Shown: positions 1 through 5,191 of the stretch, piece by piece | Layout of the letters: each line of letters begins with the position of its first letter | How positions within the stretch are numbered: the stretch's first letter is position 1 | NCBI GenBank assembly: GCA_900321915.1 | Contig: ONXW01000327.1 | Span: forward strand, 1-5,191 | DNA: 5,191 nucleotides | Direction: 5' to 3' | Origin: an uncultured Eubacteriales bacterium | GTDB lineage: Bacteria > Bacillota > Clostridia > Lachnospirales > Lachnospiraceae | The notes under the pieces: model-generated | What the model was told of the DNA's origin: nothing | Seen by the model: the letters and a program-made list of their open reading frames with translations, nothing else | Database searches by the model: none | Translations under genes and position numbers: made by a program

Positions 1-177
1 GAGCTGCGGACATACTCCGAGTGGACGCTGGCGGAATACCAGGCGTTCCTGGAAGACCTGGAGAGACAGGGAAAAAATCTCGCATTCCTGACGATGGAAG
101 CGATGGTTCGCGAATACGGGTACAATAGCCTTGAAGACGCGGATAAGGCGGAGGAGAAGCGATGGGGCCGGTCATAA
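1..177 (+). CDS. C-terminal end of an unrecognised protein (5' partial)
   Basis: Frame 1 is open from the first base to a TAA at 175-177 and gives the last 58 residues of a protein whose start lies outside the window. The tail begins ELRTYSEWTLAEYQAFLEDL and ends DKAEEKRWGRS. It is strongly charged and probably helical, with no membrane segment, cysteine or catalytic motif, so it looks like the end of a soluble protein. I do not recognise the family and assign no function. Its last 16 bases overlap the start of the M50 protease gene, and that gene's Shine-Dalgarno lies inside this coding end. This overlap is the main support for real translation here and suggests translational coupling. A chance open frame is the alternative, but the tight junction makes a true gene end more likely. 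Confidence 0.66.
   Translation, partial: ELRTYSEWTLAEYQAFLEDLERQGKNLAFLTMEAMVREYGYNSLEDADKAEEKRWGRS
150..154 (+). promoter_or_regulatory. Shine-Dalgarno for the M50 protease gene
   Basis: GGAGG ends 7 bases before the ATG at 162, which is a near-ideal core and spacing. It fixes the M50 start even though it sits within the last codons of the upstream reading frame. Confidence 0.8.
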
Positions 178-818
178 ATCCGTGGGACGAGCTGCGGCAG
201 ATTTTCTACGCCCTGCCGGGAACCCTCCTCGCTATCTGCGTCCATGAGATGAGCCACGGGCTGATGTCGTATGCCCTGGGAGATCCGACGCCGAAGCGGG
301 AGGGGAGGCTTTCGCTCAATCCCCTGCGGCACCTGGACCCCATGGGCGTTATCTGCCTGGTGGTGCTCCACTTCGGGTGGGCGAAGCCGGTGCACATCGC
401 GCCGCAGTATTATAAAAACCGGAAGCTGGGAACGATTCTTGTATCCCTGGCGGGTCCGGTGTCCAATTTTATCCTCGCATTCCTTTCCCTGCTGCTGTAC
501 GGCGTGGCGGCCGTGCGTATGGGGGACGGGCAGGCGGCGCGGATGCTGCAGATATTCCTGTGGTATTCCGCGGTTCTGAATATCGGCCTGGGGACATTCA
601 ACCTGATCCCGATACCGCCGCTGGACGGGTCCCATGTGGCGGAGGAGCTGTTTCCTCCCCTGGGACGGCTGTTTTCCAGATATCGGAACATCCTTCCCCT
701 GGTCCTTGTGGCACTGCTGATGACAGGCCTGCTTACCGGGCCGCTGGGCGCCGTCGAGGAAGCCCTGATGAACCGGTTATGGCTGCGGGCTGTGAAAATA
801 CTGAACAGGATACTGTAA
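162..818 (+). CDS. Site-2 protease family (M50) membrane metalloprotease
   Basis: A 218-residue integral membrane protein of the M50 family, whose members cut substrates within or near the membrane using zinc. The zinc site is visible: HEMSH at residues 28-32 (the HExxH motif) lies in the first hydrophobic segment (about 14-39), and NLIPIPPLDGS at 147-157 supplies the third ligand, Asp155. A conserved GPVSN stretch at 98-102 opens another hydrophobic segment (about 90-118). Further membrane segments are likely at about 129-152 and 178-197. There is no PDZ domain and no N-terminal extension, so this is the minimal form common in Firmicutes, not the RseP/SpoIVFB type with accessory domains. The start is set by a GGAGG 7 bases upstream. 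The gene overlaps the preceding one by 16 bases and ends 6 bases before the next, so it is probably in an operon. In many Firmicutes this type lies beside scpA/scpB, which are absent here. The substrate is unknown; the family call is firm. Confidence 0.93.
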   Translation: MGPVINPWDELRQIFYALPGTLLAICVHEMSHGLMSYALGDPTPKREGRLSLNPLRHLDPMGVICLVVLHFGWAKPVHIAPQYYKNRKLGTILVSLAGPVSNFILAFLSLLLYGVAAVRMGDGQAARMLQIFLWYSAVLNIGLGTFNLIPIPPLDGSHVAEELFPPLGRLFSRYRNILPLVLVALLMTGLLTGPLGAVEEALMNRLWLRAVKILNRIL

Positions 819-824
819 CGGAAG

Positions 825-1397
825 ATGAAAACATACGGATTTATCCCCGAAAAAGAGCTTCCGGCGGGGACGTTTAAAGAAGAGCTTATCCCCGGCGCGC
901 TGGACCGGGAATGGACAGTGACGGGAGATTATTCCAGGGTAGCCAGGAACCACTGCGCCGCCGTCCTCATCACGAACCTCGTGCACTATTATGTCGACCG
1001 GGAAACAAAGGAGCGCATCCGGCAGAAATCGGGATCCGGAAGGCTCTTCTATGATGTGCACGAAAAGGTGGGAAATGGCCCCGTCCTGCGGATTTTTTCC
1101 AGGGCGAAGCGTTACGTCGGCCCGATGGGGTACCAGATTGATCACCGCAAGGTGAAAGATAAAGAATCCTTCCTGAGCGCTGTCAGGCGGGGAAGGCCCT
1201 GTGTGATGCTCCTTATGGCGGAAGCCCTGGAATGGCACTGGGTCCTTGTGGTCGGCGTCCGCGAATATGAGGACGGAAGCTGGTATCTCAGGCTGGCCGA
1301 CGGCTGGCACCGGAAGGCTGATATTTTCTGGAAGTGGAATGAAGGATCAAGGTTTATCATGGCCCGGGAGGTATATATTCACCGTATCGGCCGTTAA
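825..1397 (+). CDS. Papain/C39-like cysteine-peptidase-fold protein (putative)
   Basis: A 190-residue soluble protein without a signal peptide or membrane segment. I do not recognise a named family, but the residue order fits a papain/C39-like cysteine peptidase. Cys44 lies in ARNHCAAVLITNLVHYY (40-56), as at the start of the catalytic helix. His138 is in EWHWVLVVGVREY (136-148), followed by a strand ending in Asp159 of LADGW. The Cys, His, Asp order and the HWVLVVG strand resemble the C39_2-type fold. Catalysis is inferred, and an inactive or transferase relative is possible. The start at 825 is the first possible one, because the in-frame UAA of the M50 gene is at 816-818. The best ribosome-binding match, AGGA at 807-810, is 14 bases away, so translation may depend on reinitiation after the M50 stop. 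It ends 42 bases before the activase gene. It may process or modify a peptide in the cytoplasm, but nothing here identifies a substrate. Confidence 0.7.
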   Translation: MKTYGFIPEKELPAGTFKEELIPGALDREWTVTGDYSRVARNHCAAVLITNLVHYYVDRETKERIRQKSGSGRLFYDVHEKVGNGPVLRIFSRAKRYVGPMGYQIDHRKVKDKESFLSAVRRGRPCVMLLMAEALEWHWVLVVGVREYEDGSWYLRLADGWHRKADIFWKWNEGSRFIMAREVYIHRIGR

Positions 1398-1418
1398 ACC
1401 TGTATGACAGACTGAACG

Positions 1419-1426
1419 AGGGAGAG
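1419..1426 (+). promoter_or_regulatory. Shine-Dalgarno-like purine run before the activase gene
   Basis: AGGGAGAG ends 13 bases before the ATG at 1440, a little farther than the usual spacing. No other in-frame start lies between this ATG and the upstream in-frame TGA at 1413-1415, and the GIDVGSTTTK motif begins only 12 residues into the protein, so 1440 is the most likely start. The rest of the 42-base gap (1398-1439) shows no convincing promoter box pair or terminator hairpin. Confidence 0.5.
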
Positions 1427-1439
1427 CGAATCATATACA

Positions 1440-4400
1440 ATGCACAGTACAAAGACTGAGGAATGCTATCTTGTCGGGATTGACGTGGGGTCCACCACTA
1501 CAAAGGTGACGGCCGCGGATTCGGACACGGGTGAAATTGTGTATGTCGATTATCGCAGACATAATGCGGAGCAATTAAAAAGCGTGCAGGAGGGAGTGAA
1601 ACGGCTGGCGGAATCCTGTCCCGGCCGTTCTTTTCGTGCTGCCATGACCGGTTCCGGCGCAAAACCGATCGCGGATGCTGCCGGAATCCCCTTTATCCAG
1701 GAAGTGGTGGCGAACGCTCTGGCCCTGCGCACCCGCTTCCGGGAAGTGGGTACGGCCATCGAGCTGGGAGGGCAGGATGCCAAGATCGTTTTCTTCCGGA
1801 AAGACCGGGAGAGCGGCCGCCTTGAAGTGGACGACATGCGGATGAACGGCAGCTGCGCGGGAGGAACGGGCGCCTTTATCGATGAGATAGCGGAGGTGCT
1901 GCGGATTCCCGTCACCGAGTTCAACCGGGCTGCGGAGCGGGGCACCTTTGTATACGATATTTCCGGGCGCTGCGGCGTCTACGCAAAGACGGACATCCAG
2001 CCGCTCCTGAACCAGGGCATCTCGAAAGAGGACCTGGCCCTCTCCTCGTTCCATGCCATCGCGAAGCAGACCATCGGCGGACTGGCCCAGGGACTGGAAA
2101 TCAGGAAGCCGGTGGCTTTTGAGGGCGGCCCGCTCACCTTTAACCCGGTCCTTATCCGCGTGTTTAAAGAGAGGCTGGACCTCACAGATGACGACGTCAT
2201 CATACCGGATCACCCGGAGAACATGGTTTCCTACGGCGCGGCTCTCTCCCTGACCAGCCTGTTTTCCAATGTGCGTGACGGCTATACGGGGGAAGAACTG
2301 TTCCGGAGGTTTGCGGACTGCAGGCCGGCCGTGAACACGGAATCGGACCATCTCACCAGGCCCTTCTTCAGTTCCGATGAAGAGTACGAAGCATTTGCAG
2401 AACGCCACAGGAAAACGGTCCTGGAGCACCCGCTCCCGCCTGCCGGAACCCACGTCCGCGCCTTTCTCGGCATCGATTCCGGCAGCACCACCACAAAATT
2501 TGTGCTTATGGATGAGCAGGAGGAGATCCTGGACGCCTTTTACGCAAACAATGAGGGCGACCCGCTGATGGTCGCGAAGGGGGCGCTGATCGCGCTGCGC
2601 GACAGGTACCGCGCAAACGGCCTGTCCCTGGAGATTATCGCCGCGGGATCCACAGGCTACGGGGAAATGCTGTTTCACCGGGCTCTGGATACGGAGTGCC
2701 ACGTGGTGGAGACCGTCGCCCATGCCAGGGCGGCGCTCAAGTACGTGAAGGACGCCTCATTTATCCTGGATATCGGCGGCCAGGATATGAAGGCCGTCTG
2801 GCTGGACAATGGCGTCGTCACGGACATTGTGGTCAATGAGGCCTGCTCCTCCGGCTGCGGATCCTTCCTGGAAAACTTTGCGCGCACGCTCTCAATCCCC
2901 GTCTCGCGTATCGCGAAGGCGGCATTTTCCTCAGGGTCGCCGGCAGCACTCGGCAGCCGCTGCACTGTTTTCATGAACAGCAGCATCATCACGGAGCAGA
3001 GAAACGGAAAGAACCCGGAGGATATTATGGCCGGGCTCTGCCGTTCCATTATAGAGAATGTATTTACAAAGGTTATCAGGATTTCCAACATCCGCACGCT
3101 GGGAGACCGGATCGTGGTACAGGGAGGCACCTTCGAGAACGACGCCGTCCTGCGGGCCATGGAGCAGTATATCGGGAAAGAAGTGATTCGGTCGCCTTAT
3201 CCCGGCCTTATGGGCGCTATCGGGGCCGCCCTGATAACCATGGAGAGAATGAAAGAGGGAGAGCTTCCACGCACCTTTATCGGCCTGGACAGCCTGGATT
3301 CCTTCTCCTACACACAGGAATCCAACCTGGCCTGCCCGTTCTGCGGCAACCACTGCCGCAGGACCGTGGTGCGCTTTTCCAACGGTTCCTCCTGGGTGAC
3401 CAACAACCGCTGTGAGCGCGGCGAGATCCTCGGGGATCCGAAGGATCCGGAAATCCGGAAAAAGCTCCGCACGGTAAATGAGGAAAAGCAGAAGACCCCG
3501 AACCTTTATAAGCTCCGGGAAGAACTCCTTTTCCGGAAGTATCCGGCGGATTTGGGAAAATCCCCGCGCGGCATACGCATCGGGATCCCGCGGGTGCTGT
3601 CCTTCTGGGATACCATGCCCTTCTGGACGACTTTCTGGAGAAGCCTGGGGTTTGAAGTTGTGATCTCCCCGGAAAGCACCAGGAAAATGTACGAGGCCGG
3701 GCTCTCGGCGGTGACATCCGACACCATCTGCTTCCCGGCGAAGCTGGTGCACGGGCATCTGCGCACCCTCGCGGGAATGGGCGCAAACAGGATTTTCATG
3801 CCCAGCATCACCTCCATCAAATCCGAGAACACGGAGCGAACCAGCGAATCCATGTGCGCGGTGGTGAAGGGGTATCCCATCGTCGTGCGCAATTCTGACA
3901 ACCCGGAGCGGCTCTTCGGCATCACCTTTGACGCTCCTCTATGGCACTGGCACACAGATGAGGACAGGAACCGGCAGCTGACCGGATGGATGAAGAGCAC
4001 CTTCGGAATATCTCCTGCGGAGACCATGGACGCGATAGGCTGCGCTGACGCTGCCATGAAGACATTCCGCAGGACCATGGAGGAGGCCGGGAAATCTGCC
4101 CTGGAGGAGGCGGAGAAGAAGGACAGCTTCTGTGTGGTCCTGGCATCCCGCCCCTACCAGAATGACCCGCTGGTCAACCATGATCTGCCGGATCTGTTTA
4201 CCTCCATGGGAATTCCGGTGCTGACTGCGGATTCTGTCCCGGAGTTCCGGGAAACGGACCTCAGCAGGAGCCGTCTTGATATAGTAAATAACTATCACGG
4301 GCGGATGCTGTCCTCCGCGATTCTCGCCTCGGAAAACCCGAACCTGGAGTATGTGCAGCTGGTCAGCTTCGGGTGCGGTCACGACGCGTACCTCTCGGAT

Positions 4401-5191
4401 GAGATCGTCCGGATGATGCACAGTATCTCCGGAAAATCGCCGCTCATTCTGAAGCTGGACGAGAGCGACGCCCAGGGACCCCTTCGTATCCGGGTGCGGT
4501 CCTTTATTGAGACCGTAATGATGCGGAGAAAAAACTTCGGGCACACGGAGCCCGGACAGCTTCCCGATCCTTACCAGAGGAAGTTTACCCGGGAAGATTC
4601 CAGGACCAGGACTGTGCTGGTGCCAAACACGTCGCACGCATTTTCCAGGATCATGGCCGCGGTGTTCTCCACCCAGGGGATACACGCGGTCCCGCTGGAG
4701 CTTGGAAGGGAAGAAGCCATCCGCCTCGGGAAGCAGTATGTGCACAATGATATCTGCTTCCCATCCCAGATTGTCATCGGTGAAATCCTGTGGGCCCTCC
4801 GGAGCGGGGCTTATAACCCGGACGAGGTGGGAGTCGCCATGGCAAAATACATCGGTGACTGCAGGCTCACACACTACAGCGCCCTGCTCAGGAAAGCGCT
4901 GGACGATGCCGGCTACCCGCAGGTGCCGATCCTGACAAATGATGACACGGACTATCACCGGCTTCACCCGGGATTCAGGATGAACCTGCTTTCCGCGATG
5001 CGGCTGGCGTACGCCCTGCCGATGGTGGATGTGCTGGAGGAACTCCTCCGCAAAATACGCCCGTATGAGATTGAGAAAGGAAGCGCGGACGCCGCTTTTG
5101 AGAAGGGGATGGACCTTCTGTGCGACGGCCTCGCATCCACGGGAATCCGCGGGGCGCAGAAGGGATTTGCCGGCGCAGTCCGGCTGATGAA
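1440..5191 (+). CDS. 2-hydroxyacyl-CoA dehydratase activase-related large fusion protein (3' partial)
   Basis: The frame is open from the ATG at 1440 to the last base: 1250 residues and two bases of the next codon. Full members, as I recall, have about 1400-1500 residues, so the C-terminus is probably missing. Domain 1 (about 11-275) and domain 2 (about 341-600) are BadF/BadG/BcrA/BcrD-type ASKHA ATPase/activase domains. Each has a phosphate loop (GIDVGSTTTK 13-22; GIDSGSTTTK 344-353), a GGQD motif (110-113; 446-449), a cluster-cysteine pair 39 residues apart (Cys139/Cys178; Cys469/Cys508) and a second glycine motif (EGGPL 228-232; QGGTF 561-565). A four-cysteine motif follows (Cys632, 635, 639, 658). 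Next come a DUF2229/COG3580 region (about 711-1040, with CFPAK at 764 and FGCGHD at 977-982) and a COG3581 region (from about 1058, with CFPSQ at 1106 and GDCR at 1139-1142). Related activases use ATP to push one low-potential electron from ferredoxin or flavodoxin into a dehydratase. The partner and substrate of this fusion class are uncharacterised. It is presumably cytoplasmic, oxygen-sensitive and restricted to anaerobic growth. No HgdA/HgdB-type dehydratase gene is visible nearby. Confidence 0.92.
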   Translation, partial: MHSTKTEECYLVGIDVGSTTTKVTAADSDTGEIVYVDYRRHNAEQLKSVQEGVKRLAESCPGRSFRAAMTGSGAKPIADAAGIPFIQEVVANALALRTRFREVGTAIELGGQDAKIVFFRKDRESGRLEVDDMRMNGSCAGGTGAFIDEIAEVLRIPVTEFNRAAERGTFVYDISGRCGVYAKTDIQPLLNQGISKEDLALSSFHAIAKQTIGGLAQGLEIRKPVAFEGGPLTFNPVLIRVFKERLDLTDDDVIIPDHPENMVSYGAALSLTSLFSNVRDGYTGEELFRRFADCRPAVNTESDHLTRPFFSSDEEYEAFAERHRKTVLEHPLPPAGTHVRAFLGIDSGSTTTKFVLMDEQEEILDAFYANNEGDPLMVAKGALIALRDRYRANGLSLEIIAAGSTGYGEMLFHRALDTECHVVETVAHARAALKYVKDASFILDIGGQDMKAVWLDNGVVTDIVVNEACSSGCGSFLENFARTLSIPVSRIAKAAFSSGSPAALGSRCTVFMNSSIITEQRNGKNPEDIMAGLCRSIIENVFTKVIRISNIRTLGDRIVVQGGTFENDAVLRAMEQYIGKEVIRSPYPGLMGAIGAALITMERMKEGELPRTFIGLDSLDSFSYTQESNLACPFCGNHCRRTVVRFSNGSSWVTNNRCERGEILGDPKDPEIRKKLRTVNEEKQKTPNLYKLREELLFRKYPADLGKSPRGIRIGIPRVLSFWDTMPFWTTFWRSLGFEVVISPESTRKMYEAGLSAVTSDTICFPAKLVHGHLRTLAGMGANRIFMPSITSIKSENTERTSESMCAVVKGYPIVVRNSDNPERLFGITFDAPLWHWHTDEDRNRQLTGWMKSTFGISPAETMDAIGCADAAMKTFRRTMEEAGKSALEEAEKKDSFCVVLASRPYQNDPLVNHDLPDLFTSMGIPVLTADSVPEFRETDLSRSRLDIVNNYHGRMLSSAILASENPNLEYVQLVSFGCGHDAYLSDEIVRMMHSISGKSPLILKLDESDAQGPLRIRVRSFIETVMMRRKNFGHTEPGQLPDPYQRKFTREDSRTRTVLVPNTSHAFSRIMAAVFSTQGIHAVPLELGREEAIRLGKQYVHNDICFPSQIVIGEILWALRSGAYNPDEVGVAMAKYIGDCRLTHYSALLRKALDDAGYPQVPILTNDDTDYHRLHPGFRMNLLSAMRLAYALPMVDVLEELLRKIRPYEIEKGSADAAFEKGMDLLCDGLASTGIRGAQKGFAGAVRLM

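Noticed and set aside
777..1310. Minus-strand open frame of 177 codons opposite the papain-like gene
   Set aside because: The plus-strand frame has the better residue pattern (ordered Cys/His/Asp motifs) and fits the operon spacing; the minus product looks like random composition.
1368..1439. AT-rich TATATT and CATATA stretches as possible -10 promoter boxes before the activase gene
   Set aside because: No convincing -35 element lies at suitable spacing, and short AT runs like these are weak evidence on their own.
1575..2723. Long minus-strand open frame of 382 codons antisense to the activase domains
   Set aside because: It lies entirely opposite a plus-strand frame full of conserved activase motifs, its translation shows no recognisable domain, and long antisense frames arise readily in GC-rich coding DNA.
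1470..3239. The two activase domains as a recent DNA duplication
   Set aside because: Similarity is clear at protein motifs, but outside them the nucleotide sequences are too different by eye, so this is an ancient domain duplication or fusion and not a DNA repeat.
3431..3462. Short repeated GATCCGGAA-like units
   Set aside because: They encode a charged DPKDPEIRKK stretch within the open frame. The repeats are short and imperfect and are explained by codon reuse in coding sequence.
2931..3758. Minus-strand open frame of 275 codons
   Set aside because: It overlaps other antisense frames and sits opposite the end of activase domain 2 and the cysteine motif. It has no domain and is treated as a shadow.
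3939..4967. Minus-strand open frame of 342 codons
   Set aside because: It is antisense to the COG3580/COG3581 region. The translation is rich in Pro, Gly, His and Arg without any motif, as expected of a shadow frame.

Overview
The window is a compact, GC-rich (judged by eye, not computed), fully plus-strand gene cluster. The order is the tail of an unrecognised gene (1-177), a small M50 (site-2-protease family) membrane metalloprotease (162-818), a papain/C39-like cysteine-peptidase-fold protein (825-1397), and the first 1250 codons of a very large 2-hydroxyacyl-CoA dehydratase activase-related protein (1440 to the window end). The last of these fills almost three quarters of the window. Long activase fusions of this type are characteristic of strict anaerobes, mainly Clostridia. 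With the M50 type and the purine-rich ribosome binding sites, this suggests an anaerobic Firmicute, perhaps a gut or rumen Lachnospiraceae or Oscillospiraceae relative. The family assignment is inference.

Layout: the first three genes are tightly packed. The M50 gene overlaps the upstream gene by 16 bases, and a strong Shine-Dalgarno sits inside the upstream coding end. The cysteine-peptidase-like gene starts 6 bases after the M50 stop. A 42-base gap with an SD-like purine run then leads to the large activase gene. I see no convincing promoter or terminator between genes, so all four may be co-transcribed.

The large gene has no stop from its start at 1440 to the last base, so it is 3'-truncated by the window. 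Its product has two tandem ASKHA-type ATPase/activase domains, each with the paired cysteines known to hold the bridging [4Fe-4S] cluster in dimeric activases. A four-cysteine motif follows, then DUF2229/COG3580-type and COG3581-type regions. This looks like an ATP-driven low-potential electron-transfer protein with its own candidate reductase portion. No separate dehydratase subunits are visible.

There are no RNA genes, mobile elements, CRISPR arrays or obvious DNA repeats. The only non-coding stretches are 819-824 and 1398-1439. The long minus-strand open frames are shadows of the plus-strand genes.
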